From: Pseudomonadota bacterium
Lineage (GTDB): Bacteria; Pseudomonadota; Gammaproteobacteria; Burkholderiales; Burkholderiaceae_C
Assembly (NCBI GenBank): GCA_021847345.1
Contig: JAJZTW010000002.1
Span: 62,001-126,000 of the forward strand
Reading direction: 5' to 3'
DNA length: 64,000 nucleotides
The notes beneath the pieces are model-generated. The model saw only the letters and a program-made list of their open reading frames with translations. It ran no database searches and was not told the origin of the DNA. Shown here one piece after another: positions 34,269 through 41,976 of the stretch. Position 1 is the first letter of the stretch. Each line of letters opens with the position of its first letter. Position numbers and translations under genes: made by a program.

Positions 34269-35621
34269 ATGCGTTTCGTGCTTCTCCGCCTGCTTGCCGT
34301 CGTCGCCGTGCTCGCGCTGGCCGGGGCCGCGGTCGCCTACTGGCTGGGCCCGACCGCCGGGCTGGCGCTGGCCTGCGCGCTGGCCGTCGGAGTCATCGCC
34401 TTCGACACCCTGGCGCGTGCTCGCCTGCTCGAATGGCTGCGCTTTCCGCAACGCGACACGGTGCCGCAGTCGCCGGGGGTGTGGGGCGAGGTGTTCTACC
34501 GCAGCGCGCGTCAGCTGCGGCTGTGGCAGAACCGGGTGCAGCGCGAGGAGAACAAGCTCAGCCGCTTCATCGAGGCGCTGCAGGCCTCGCCCAACGGGGT
34601 CATGCTGATCGACGAGCATGGCCAGATCGACTGGTGCAACGCCACCGCCGCCGGGCATTTCGGGCTGGATCCCCAGCGCGACATGCGCCAGCATGCGGTG
34701 CACCTGATCCGCAATCCGGAATTCGTCGCCTACCTGGCGGCGCGCCAGTTCGCCGAGCCGCTGCTCATGCGCCGCAACGGCAGCCACGGGACCGTGCTGC
34801 TCAGCGTGCAGGTCATTCCCTATGGCGACGGGGACAAGCTGCTGCTGTCGCGCGACGTCACCCAGCTCGAGCGCACCGAGGCCATGCGGCGCGATTTCGT
34901 GGCCAACGTGTCGCACGAGATCAAGACCCCGCTGACCGTGATTGCCGGTTTTGTCGAATCCCTGCGCACCCTGGAGTTCTCGGCCGACGAGCGCGAGCGC
35001 ATCCTGGAGCTGATGCAGCAGCAAAGCGATCGCATGCGCCAGCTGGTCGAGGACCTGCTGACCCTGGCGCACCTCGAGGGCGACCCGCACCAGCCCGCCG
35101 AGGAGCTGCTGGACATGCCGGGTGTCGTCGCGCGCCTGGCGGCCGACGCGCGCGCGCTGTCGGCCGGCCGGCATCGCATCGAGACCAGCGCCGACGTCAG
35201 CAAGCTGCGCGGCGCCAGCAGCGAGCTGGCGAGCGCCTTCGGCAATCTGGTGAGCAACGCGGTGCGCTACACCCCGAACGGCGGCGTGATCCAGATCCGC
35301 TGGCGCTTGCTGGAGAGCGGGCTGGGCGAGGCCATCGGCGAGTTCAGCGTCAGCGACACCGGGATCGGCATTGCCGCCGAACATATCCCGCGCCTGACCG
35401 AGCGCTTCTACCGCGTCGACCGCGGGCGTTCGCGCGAGTCCGGCGGCACCGGGCTGGGCCTGGCCATCGTCAAGCACGCGCTGCTGCGCCACCAGGCCGA
35501 GTTGCGCATCGTCAGCCAGATGGGCGAGGGCAGCACGTTCAGCGCGCGCTTTCCCGCGCAGCGCCTGGTGCTGCCGCAGCCCGAGGCCACGTCCGAGCCG
35601 GTCGCCGCGCATCCGGCGTGA
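34269..35621 (+). CDS. phoR: Phosphate regulon sensor histidine kinase PhoR
   Basis: Membrane kinase that phosphorylates PhoB under phosphate limitation. Two N-terminal hydrophobic segments lie in residues 4-47. A PAS-like domain covers about residues 98-200 (LQASPNGVMLIDEHGQIDWCNATAAGHFG). The HisKA phospho-acceptor is His216 in VSHEIKTPLTVIAGF, and an HATPase domain has the N box (FGNLVSNAVRY) and G boxes (SDTGIGI, GGTGLGLAIVKH). Length 450. It is the last gene of the pst-pho run and converges with ppk across a hairpin-rich spacer. Confidence 0.94.
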   Translation: MRFVLLRLLAVVAVLALAGAAVAYWLGPTAGLALACALAVGVIAFDTLARARLLEWLRFPQRDTVPQSPGVWGEVFYRSARQLRLWQNRVQREENKLSRFIEALQASPNGVMLIDEHGQIDWCNATAAGHFGLDPQRDMRQHAVHLIRNPEFVAYLAARQFAEPLLMRRNGSHGTVLLSVQVIPYGDGDKLLLSRDVTQLERTEAMRRDFVANVSHEIKTPLTVIAGFVESLRTLEFSADERERILELMQQQSDRMRQLVEDLLTLAHLEGDPHQPAEELLDMPGVVARLAADARALSAGRHRIETSADVSKLRGASSELASAFGNLVSNAVRYTPNGGVIQIRWRLLESGLGEAIGEFSVSDTGIGIAAEHIPRLTERFYRVDRGRSRESGGTGLGLAIVKHALLRHQAELRIVSQMGEGSTFSARFPAQRLVLPQPEATSEPVAAHPA

Positions 35622-35934
35622 GAGTGCCCCCAGGGCCGGGCCTGGGGCCCGACCCGTTCCACCTCGCAGCTTGCAGGCTGCTCGGATTCGGCCGGCGCGC
35701 TGCTGTGCGCAGGCACAGCAGCTGGTCCGGCCTCATCCCCCGTGGGGGTCGAGAAAACTTGGGGCGGCCCTGCGTTTTCTCGTGAGCGCCGAAGCGCGCC
35801 TGCATTCGAGGTCGACCGCCGGGAGGCCAGCCGCACATGCCTGCCTGGGCCGCGCGCATGGCGCACGCATGCACGCTTCGCAATGCCCGCAAGACCCGCG
35901 CAAGCCTCGGCTGCTCGCGAAGCAGACGCGGTGC
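35622..35934. other. 313-base convergent phoR/ppk intergenic region with several hairpins
   Basis: Non-coding spacer between the ends of phoR and ppk. From left to right it holds CCCCAGG/CCTGGGG (35628-35647), then the perfect 10-base stem GCTGCTGTGC/GCACAGCAGC around GCAG (35699-35722), then the 51-base dispersed repeat at 35740-35790. A 15-base match to another part of the 55-kb repeat unit lies at 35627-35641. The last 140 bases show nothing recognisable. ORFs listed across it are shadows. Confidence 0.7.
35740..35790 (-). repeat. Dispersed 51-base hairpin repeat, copy A (inverted relative to the 55-kb copies)
   Basis: Exact reverse complement of 55331-55381. Its core is a hairpin: GAGAAAAC (35751-35758) pairs with GTTTTCTC (35774-35781), with an inner GGG/CCC stem. 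Because the arms carry A4 and T4 runs, it could terminate transcription in both directions, which fits its place between the convergent phoR and ppk. Confidence 0.9.
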
Positions 35935-38037
35935 TCAGCCCGGCGTCTGCGGCGGCGGGTTGCGCGAGTCCACCAGCAACTGGTGGCTGCCCGGGCTCCT
36001 GGCCCAGCCGCGCGCGCGGCGCCAGTTGCCGGAACTGTCCATGTCCCAGGCGTTGCCGGGGGTCTGCCAGTGCACGCGCAGGCCTTCGCGGATCACCTTG
36101 GCCTTGGCGCCGGGCTCGAGGATCGGCGCGGCGATCTCGACCCGACGGAACAGGTTGCGTTCCATCCAGTCGGCCGACGAGATCCAAACGTCGTTGGCGC
36201 CGTCGTTGTGGAACATGAACACCCGCGAGTGCTCGAGGAATCGTCCGATCACTGAACGCACCCGGATGTTCTCCGACAGCCCCGGAACGCCGGGACGAAG
36301 CATGCAGGGGCCGCGAACCAGCAGGCGGATCTCCACGCCGGCGCGCGAGGCCTTGTAGAGCTCGTGGATCACGGTGGGCTCGACCAGCGCGTTCACGCGT
36401 GCCCAGATGCGGGCGCGGCGTCCGGCGCGCGCCAGGCGCGCCTCGTGGCGTATGGCCTTGATCAGGTTGTCCAGCAGCGAGAACGGCGACTGCCACAGCC
36501 GGCGCAGCGGCGCGAAGCGCGACGAGCCGGTAATCTCGAGGAACACCTGGTTCACGTCGGCGCAGATCGCGTCGTCGGCGGTCATCAGCCCGAAGTCGGT
36601 GTACATGCGGGCCGTGCGCGTGTGGTAGTTGCCGGTGCCCAGATGCACGTAGCGCCGCAGCTGCTCGCCGCGCCTGCCGACCCGCTCGCGGCGCACCACC
36701 ATGAGCATCTTGGCGTGGCACTTGAAGCCGACCACGCCGTACACCACGTGCGCGCCCTCGGCTTCCAGGCGCGCCGCCCAGTTGATGTTGGTCTCCTCGT
36801 CCAGGCGCGCCATCAGCTCGAGCACCACGGTGACTTCCTTGCCGTTGCGCGCGGCCTCGATCAGGGCCTCCATCAGGTCCGAGGTCTGCCCGGCACGGTA
36901 GATGGTCTGCTTGATGGCCAGCACCGCGGGGTCGCGCGCGGCCGTGCGCACGAGGTCGACCACCGGGGCGAAGCTGTCGTAGGGGTGGTGCAGCAGCACG
37001 TCGCTGGCGCGGATGCGGTCGAACAGCTCGGGCTCGGCACCGGGCCAGCCGGCGATGGCCGCCGGCAGGTGGGGGGTGTAGGTCAGGTGCCCCGCGGGCA
37101 GCATGTCGATGACCGACTGCAGGCGTGCCAGGTTCACCGGCCCGTCGGCGCGGTAGCAGTCGCGCGGCTGCAGCGCGTTCTCGCGCATCAGGCGCTCGAG
37201 CAGCGGCTGCGGGCACGAGCTGGTGACCTCCAGGCGCACCGCGTCGCCGTAATGACGTGCGCGCAGTTCTCCCTGCAGCGCGGTGCGCAGGTTGGTGATC
37301 TCGTCGTCGTCGACGAAAAGCTCGCTGTTGCGCGTGACACGGAACTGGTGCACCCCGAGCACCTTCAGGCCGGGGAACAGGTGGCCGGCGTAGGCATGCA
37401 TCAGCGACGACAGCAGCACGAAGCTGTGGCGCTCGCCGTCGTGCTCGACGAGTTCGTCCGGGATCGCCAGCACCCGCGGCAGCGCGCGCGGAGCCTGGAT
37501 GATGCCGAGGTCGACGTTGCGCCCGAAGGCGTCGGTGCCCTCGAGCATGACGGCGAAGTTCAGGCTCTTGTTGAGCACCTTGGGGAAGGGGTGGGCGGGG
37601 TCGAGGCCGATCGGCGTCAGCACCGGCAGCACCTCGCGCTCGAAGAACGAGCGCGCCCAGCGCTCCTGCGGCGCCGTCCACTGCGCGCTGGCGACGAAGC
37701 GTATGCCGTGGGCCTGCAGCAGCGGGTAGATGGTGTGCTGCAGCACGCGGTAATGCTCGGCGACCAGGGAATGCGCGTCGTCGGCGATGAGTTGCAAGGC
37801 CTCGGCGACGCGCAGGCCGTCGGGGGTCAGCGCGGCGGGCTCGTGCTCCAGCAGGTCCTGCAGCTGGGCAACCCGGGTCTCGAAGAACTCGTCCAGGTTG
37901 GACGCCACGATGCAGACGTAGCGCAGGCGCTCGAGCGGCGGAATCGCCGGGTCCAGGGCCTGCGCGAGCACGCGCCGGTTGAAGGCCAGGGTGCCCAGTT
38001 CACGGTTGAGCAGCGGAGACGGCGACGGGAGGGCCAT
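35935..38037 (-). CDS. ppk1: Polyphosphate kinase 1
   Basis: Reversibly makes polyphosphate from ATP. The N-terminus LLNRELGTLAFNRRVLAQALDPAIPPLERLRYVCIVASNLDEFFETRVAQLQ is standard for PPK1. The mid-region LLHHPYDSFAPVVDLVRTAARDPAVLAIKQTIYR is followed by the GNYHTRTARMYTDFGLMTAD phospholipase-D-like block containing the catalytic His region. The listed ORF opens 19 codons earlier; the ATG ending at 38037 begins MALPSPSPLLNRELG, gives 700 residues and is chosen. It is divergent from ppx, with back-to-back Pho-box-like sites between. Confidence 0.95.
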   Translation of the reverse strand: MALPSPSPLLNRELGTLAFNRRVLAQALDPAIPPLERLRYVCIVASNLDEFFETRVAQLQDLLEHEPAALTPDGLRVAEALQLIADDAHSLVAEHYRVLQHTIYPLLQAHGIRFVASAQWTAPQERWARSFFEREVLPVLTPIGLDPAHPFPKVLNKSLNFAVMLEGTDAFGRNVDLGIIQAPRALPRVLAIPDELVEHDGERHSFVLLSSLMHAYAGHLFPGLKVLGVHQFRVTRNSELFVDDDEITNLRTALQGELRARHYGDAVRLEVTSSCPQPLLERLMRENALQPRDCYRADGPVNLARLQSVIDMLPAGHLTYTPHLPAAIAGWPGAEPELFDRIRASDVLLHHPYDSFAPVVDLVRTAARDPAVLAIKQTIYRAGQTSDLMEALIEAARNGKEVTVVLELMARLDEETNINWAARLEAEGAHVVYGVVGFKCHAKMLMVVRRERVGRRGEQLRRYVHLGTGNYHTRTARMYTDFGLMTADDAICADVNQVFLEITGSSRFAPLRRLWQSPFSLLDNLIKAIRHEARLARAGRRARIWARVNALVEPTVIHELYKASRAGVEIRLLVRGPCMLRPGVPGLSENIRVRSVIGRFLEHSRVFMFHNDGANDVWISSADWMERNLFRRVEIAAPILEPGAKAKVIREGLRVHWQTPGNAWDMDSSGNWRRARGWARSPGSHQLLVDSRNPPPQTPG

Positions 38038-38098
38038 GGAGCGCGGGGACGGCAAAGTACGGACGTGGGAACGGAAAAGCTTACGATCCCACAATCTC

Positions 38099-38116
38099 GT
38101 GAAATCTACATGACAT
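38099..38116 (-). promoter_or_regulatory. Pho-box-like site facing ppk
   Basis: On the minus strand it reads ATGTCATGTAGATTTCAC: units ATGTCAT and ATTTCAC are 11 bases apart. It lies about 60 bases before the ppk start, in the orientation expected to activate ppk. Confidence 0.6.
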
Positions 38117-38133
38117 CGTCAAGAGGGTGTCAT
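38116..38133 (+). promoter_or_regulatory. Pho-box-like site facing ppx
   Basis: TCGTCAAGAGGGTGTCAT has units TCGTCAA and GTGTCAT 11 bases apart, directly abutting the ppk-facing site. The first unit is weak. It lies 23 bases before the ppx ATG, which is very close for an activator site, so it may instead serve cooperative binding for ppk. Confidence 0.4.
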
Positions 38134-38156
38134 TTCGGCATGATCCACTGCTTCCC

Positions 38157-39680
38157 ATGTCCCTGACCGTTCAGCACCTGGCAGCCGTCGACCTGGGCTC
38201 CAACAGCTTTCGCATGCTGGTGGGCAAGGCCGCCGAAAGTGTCCATGGCGCGCAGATCTACCCGCTGGACTCGCTGCGCGAGCCGGTGCGCCTGGGTGCC
38301 GGTCTGGACGACGACAAGAACCTTTCCGAGGAAAGCCAGCAGCGCGCGCTGGCCGCGCTGCGCCGCTTCGGCGATCGCCTTCGCCAGTTCCATCCCGAAC
38401 GGGTGCGCGCGGTGGCGACCAACGCGGTACGCGTGGCCAAGAACGCAGCGGTGTTCCTCGAGCGCGCCCAGCAGGCCCTGGGCTTTCCCATCGAGGTCAT
38501 CGCCGGGCGCGAGGAGGCTCGCCTGGTGTACATCGGCGCCGCGCATTCGGTGACGCCGTCGGCCGGCAACCGGCTGGTGGTCGACATCGGGGGCGGCTCC
38601 ACCGAGTTCATCATCGGTGCCGGTCTCGAGCCGCGCATGATGGAGTCGCTCTACATCGGCTGCGTGTCGATGAGCCGCGAGTTCTTTCCCGGAGGGCGGG
38701 TCGACGAGCAGCGCATGAAGTCGGCCGAGCTGGCGGCGCGCCGGGAAATCCAGATCATCGCGCGTGAGTTCCGCAAGGCCGGCTGGGCCGCCGCCGTCGG
38801 GTCGAGCGGAACGGCACGAGCCCTTGCCGACATCCTGGTCGGCAGCCAGCTCAACGACGCCCGCGCCAGCCTGGGCATCACGCGCGCAGGACTGCGGCGC
38901 CTGCGCAAGATCTACGTGCAGGCCGAGGACCTGGGCACGCTGCGCCTGCCCGGGCTCAAGCCCGATCGCCTGCCGGTGGCCGCCGGCGGCCTGGCCATCA
39001 TGCTGGCGGTGTTCGAGGAGCTGGGCCTGAAGTCGATGGAGGCCACCGACGCGGGCCTGCGCCTGGGCGTGCTGTACGACCTGCTCGGGCGCGAGCAGCA
39101 GCAGGACATGCGCGCGCTCACGGTGCAGCAGTTCATGCAGCGCTATGGCGTGGACGCGCGGCAGGCCGCGCGCGTGGAGCACATCGCATTGGTGCTGCTG
39201 GAGCAGCTCGATCCGCTGGCCGCGCCGGCGCGCCGGCAGGCCTTGCGCTGGGCGGCGCAACTGCACGAGGTGGGGCTTTCGATCTCGCACAGCGCCTACC
39301 ACAAGCACTCGGCCTACATCGTCGGCAACGCCGACATGCCGGGATTCTCGCGCAGCGAGCAGGCGGCGATGGCCGAGATGCTGCTGTGCCACGGCGGCAA
39401 GCTCAAGAAGCTGGGCTCGCTGCCGGGAGTCAGCGTCGACCTGCGTGCCTTGCTGGCCTTGCGCCTGGCGGTGCTGCTGGCACGCAACCGGCGCGACGTC
39501 GAGCTCGACGGATTGCGCCTTCATCCCGGCGCGCAGCAGGGCGTGGCCGGTACCCGCATCGAGGCCGATCCGCGCTGGTTGCGCGCCTCGCCGCTGACCC
39601 AGTACAGCCTCGAGCAGGAAACGGCCGAATGGCAGCGCGTGGGCCTGGACGTCAGCCTGCGCGAGCCGGCACGGCTGTGA
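38157..39680 (+). CDS. ppx: Exopolyphosphatase (Ppx/GppA family)
   Basis: Releases phosphate from polyphosphate ends; belongs to the Ppx/GppA acetate-kinase/HSP70-fold family. The N-terminal AAVDLGSNSFRMLVGK is the first phosphate-binding motif. RAVATNAVRVAKN, the catalytic VIAGREEARLVYIGA and VVDIGGGSTEFIIG follow. The C-terminal HD-like helical part contains HEVGLSISHSAYHKHSAYIV, as in full-length Ppx. The product is 507 residues from the ATG at 38157. It is divergent from ppk and convergent with the olsB-like gene. Confidence 0.94.
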   Translation: MSLTVQHLAAVDLGSNSFRMLVGKAAESVHGAQIYPLDSLREPVRLGAGLDDDKNLSEESQQRALAALRRFGDRLRQFHPERVRAVATNAVRVAKNAAVFLERAQQALGFPIEVIAGREEARLVYIGAAHSVTPSAGNRLVVDIGGGSTEFIIGAGLEPRMMESLYIGCVSMSREFFPGGRVDEQRMKSAELAARREIQIIAREFRKAGWAAAVGSSGTARALADILVGSQLNDARASLGITRAGLRRLRKIYVQAEDLGTLRLPGLKPDRLPVAAGGLAIMLAVFEELGLKSMEATDAGLRLGVLYDLLGREQQQDMRALTVQQFMQRYGVDARQAARVEHIALVLLEQLDPLAAPARRQALRWAAQLHEVGLSISHSAYHKHSAYIVGNADMPGFSRSEQAAMAEMLLCHGGKLKKLGSLPGVSVDLRALLALRLAVLLARNRRDVELDGLRLHPGAQQGVAGTRIEADPRWLRASPLTQYSLEQETAEWQRVGLDVSLREPARL

Positions 39681-39701
39681 ACCGCGCGCGCCGAGCCGCA
39701 G

Positions 39702-40490
39702 TCAGGCCGCCTGCGCGCCCAGGAAATGCCGCGCGTAGCGCTGCTTGACGTCGTCCAGGCGCATCAGCAGCGGGAAGTCGGCGGTGTTGAAGTCGGGGTC
39801 CCAGGAGGGCGCACCGCAGATTCGCGCGCCCACGCGCAGATAGCCCTTGAGCAAGGCCGGCGGCTGCGCCGGCAGGTCCTGGCGCAGGCTGTCGACCGGC
39901 AGCGCCAGGCGGGGTTGCACGCGGTCCTCGACCGGCGCCAGGTGGCGTGTGCGCAGTTGGGCCCACAGGCTGGCCGCGTAATGCCCGCCGTCGCGCATGG
40001 ACACGCTGGAGCAGCCGATCATCGCGTTGAGATCGTTGCGGCGCATGTAATCGGCCAGCCCGGCCCACAGCGCCATGATCACGCCGCCACTGCGGTACTC
40101 GCGGTGCACGCAGGCGCGCCCGAGTTCGAGCAGGCGCGCGCGCAGGTGCAGCAGGCGTGTGAGGTCGAACTCGGTTTCCGAGTACAGCCCGCCGACGCGC
40201 TTGGCCTGATGAGGCGGCAGCACGCGGTAGGTGCCGACCAGCCGGCCCTCGGCGTCGCGCGCCAGCAGGTGGTCGCAATAGGGATCGAAGATGTCGATGT
40301 CGTACCCCGGTTGCGGCGTCGATACCCGCGCGCCGAGTTCCTCGACGAAGATCTTCCAGCGCAGGCGTTGCGCTTCCAGCACTTCGTCGGCGTGGCGCGC
40401 CCACGAGATGCTCAGCCCGCTGCGCGTGGATTCCGCGCCGGCTTGCGGCTGCTGGGCACGGGACCGTTCCGCCGGGTCGTGATCGAACAT
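39702..40490 (-). CDS. olsB: GNAT-fold L-ornithine N-alpha-acyltransferase, OlsB-like
   Basis: OlsB transfers a 3-hydroxyacyl group from ACP to ornithine, the first step of phosphorus-free ornithine lipid synthesis. The 262-residue protein shows the family sequence EAQRLRWKIFVEELGARV, DIDIFDPYCDHLLARD, GTYRVLPPHQAKRVGGLYSETEFDLTRL, ELGRACVHREYRSGGVIMALWAGLADYM and a late GAPSWDPDFNTADFPLLMRLDD, matching betaproteobacterial OlsB proteins as I remember them. The ATG ending at 40490 follows AAGGAG. A Pho-box-like array lies about 60 bases upstream. No olsA neighbour is seen, so the second acyltransferase would be elsewhere. Confidence 0.82.
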   Translation of the reverse strand: MFDHDPAERSRAQQPQAGAESTRSGLSISWARHADEVLEAQRLRWKIFVEELGARVSTPQPGYDIDIFDPYCDHLLARDAEGRLVGTYRVLPPHQAKRVGGLYSETEFDLTRLLHLRARLLELGRACVHREYRSGGVIMALWAGLADYMRRNDLNAMIGCSSVSMRDGGHYAASLWAQLRTRHLAPVEDRVQPRLALPVDSLRQDLPAQPPALLKGYLRVGARICGAPSWDPDFNTADFPLLMRLDDVKQRYARHFLGAQAA

Positions 40491-40546
40491 GCATGGCTCC
40501 TTGTATCGGGTTTGCGGACACGATACGCAACACACATGTCGTTTGC

Positions 40547-40564
40547 GTGACCGTTGCATGACGG
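40547..40564 (-). promoter_or_regulatory. Pho-box-like array upstream of olsB
   Basis: On the minus strand it reads CCGTCATGCAACGGTCAC: units CCGTCAT and CGGTCAC are exactly 11 bases apart with spacer GCAA. After a second GCAA spacer comes a weaker third unit, ACGACAT. It lies 57 bases before the olsB start, on the correct strand for PhoB activation. Confidence 0.6.
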
Positions 40565-40608
40565 TCGCATGAAGCCCGGGGTCTTCGTGCCCCCCGCGCG
40601 CAAGCCCC

Positions 40609-41088
40609 TCAATCCAGCAGGTCGGGGCTCAGGCTGGCGCGCAGCACGCGCTCGGGAGTGCCGTCGCGCTCGCGCTGGCAGACCCAGATCATCCCACCCT
40701 TGCGCAGCGTGAACGCGGCCCGCGTGCCGCTGAGCCACTGCAGGGCCGCGCTGCCCAGCGCCGGCTGGTGCCCGCACAGCACCAGTGCGCTGCGGTGCTC
40801 GCCGTGGTGCTCGATGATCCGCAGGATGTCGTCGGGGCTCGCTCCCGGCGCCAGCCCAGGCTGCTCGACCGGGTAGTCGGCAAGCGCCAGCGCGGTCTGC
40901 CGGCTGCGCAGCGCCGGGCTGCAGCACACCATCCACGGCTTGGGAACGTGGGCCTTGATCCACGCGGCCATGGCGCTGGCATCGCGCCGGCCGTTGCGGG
41001 TCAGCGCGCGGCGCAGGTCGTCGCCGCCGGCCGGAGCGTCCTCGGCCTCGGCGTGGCGCCAGAAAATCACTTGCAGCAGGGTGCTCAT
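40609..41088 (-). CDS. sixA: Phosphohistidine phosphatase SixA
   Basis: Histidine phosphatase superfamily protein of 159 residues. The catalytic RHA motif lies at residues 11-13 (LQVIFWRHAEAED), the arginine pocket at CCSPALRSRQTALAL, and the second catalytic histidine in LVLCGHQPALGSAA. The short length and motif spacing match SixA, which dephosphorylates phosphohistidine in relay proteins. The ATG ending at 41088 is preferred over the longer arginine-rich ORF start. It is on the same strand as, but about 120 bases upstream of, the olsB-like gene. Confidence 0.88.
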   Translation of the reverse strand: MSTLLQVIFWRHAEAEDAPAGGDDLRRALTRNGRRDASAMAAWIKAHVPKPWMVCCSPALRSRQTALALADYPVEQPGLAPGASPDDILRIIEHHGEHRSALVLCGHQPALGSAALQWLSGTRAAFTLRKGGMIWVCQRERDGTPERVLRASLSPDLLD

Positions 41089-41197
41089 CAGCGCTTCCTC
41101 GAGCGGGTCGCCGCGCCGCCGCCGGGCGCGGTCGCGCGCACACTGTAGCTCTTCATGCCGCATGCCGGCATGACTTGACCCCGGTCGAACAGGGACT

Positions 41198-41971
41198 TCA
41201 AACGGCGCCGGGCAGCGGGTCGGGCTCGAAGGCCGCGCCCTGCAACGCCAACTCCAGCTTGCGCGCCGCGGCTTCGAGGTCGAGCGCGTGCTGCGGGCCG
41301 AGTTCGCGTGCCCGCCGGTGCAGCAGCGCCGGACCGGGCCAGGCCGGCGCCCGGCGCGCCAGCGCGATGGTGTTCTCGCCTTGTTCGGCCGACAGCGCCG
41401 CCACGCCGGACTCGAAGCTGGCGCGCATGCGCTGGATCACCGCGTCACGCCTGGCCACCGGCGCCCAGAGGTTGGACGCCAGCACGCCGCCGTGGCGCAG
41501 CGCGCTGGCGCAGGCGTCGTAGAACTCCTGGCTGGACAGCGCGTCGGGCAGGCCGCCCTCGTCGAATCCGTCCAGCAGCAGCGCGTCGCAGCACTGCGGG
41601 TGCTCGCGCACCCATTGCGCGCCGTCGGCCTCGATCACGCGAAAGCGCGCATCGTCGGCCGGCACCGCGAACTGCCCGCGCATCGCGATCACATCGGGGT
41701 TGATCTCCACCGCGGTGAAACGCGAATGCGGCAGGTGGACGTAGCAGTACTTGGCGATCGAGCCGCCGCCCAGCCCGATCATGACAATGTGCTCGGGCTG
41801 CGGTTGCACCAGCACGAAGCTCATCAGTGCGCGGGTGTAGTCGAGCAGCAGGCGCGCCGGATCCGATCGGCGCATGCGGCTTTGCAGCGCCGACATGCCG
41901 AAATGCAGCGACACCTCGCCGCGCTGCTCGCACACGAAGGGCTCGCCCGGGCGTCGGCGGCGGCGCATCAT
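41198..41971 (-). CDS. Spermidine/spermine synthase-like methyltransferase-fold protein
   Basis: A 257-residue protein with the aminopropyltransferase-type Rossmann core: VMIGLGGGSIAKYCYVHLPHSRFTAVEINPDVIAMRGQF, then RVIEADGAQWVREHPQCCDALLLDGFDEGGLPDALSSQEFYDAC. The N-terminal beta domain found in true spermidine synthases is short. The usual GGGDG motif is GGGSI, which lacks the aspartate expected in the substrate loop. Polyamine synthesis is therefore uncertain. The gene lies five bases after lysS on the same strand and is probably co-transcribed with it. Function left open. Confidence 0.75.
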   Translation of the reverse strand: MMRRRRRPGEPFVCEQRGEVSLHFGMSALQSRMRRSDPARLLLDYTRALMSFVLVQPQPEHIVMIGLGGGSIAKYCYVHLPHSRFTAVEINPDVIAMRGQFAVPADDARFRVIEADGAQWVREHPQCCDALLLDGFDEGGLPDALSSQEFYDACASALRHGGVLASNLWAPVARRDAVIQRMRASFESGVAALSAEQGENTIALARRAPAWPGPALLHRRARELGPQHALDLEAAARKLELALQGAAFEPDPLPGAV

Positions 41972-41976
41972 GGTGC

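Noticed and set aside
35742-36218. ORF covering the 35-kb repeat
   Set aside because: The frame only exists because the repeat lacks stops; it is antisense to the end of ppk and its peptide (GVEKTWGGPAFSRE) also appears in shadow frames of the 55-kb repeat.
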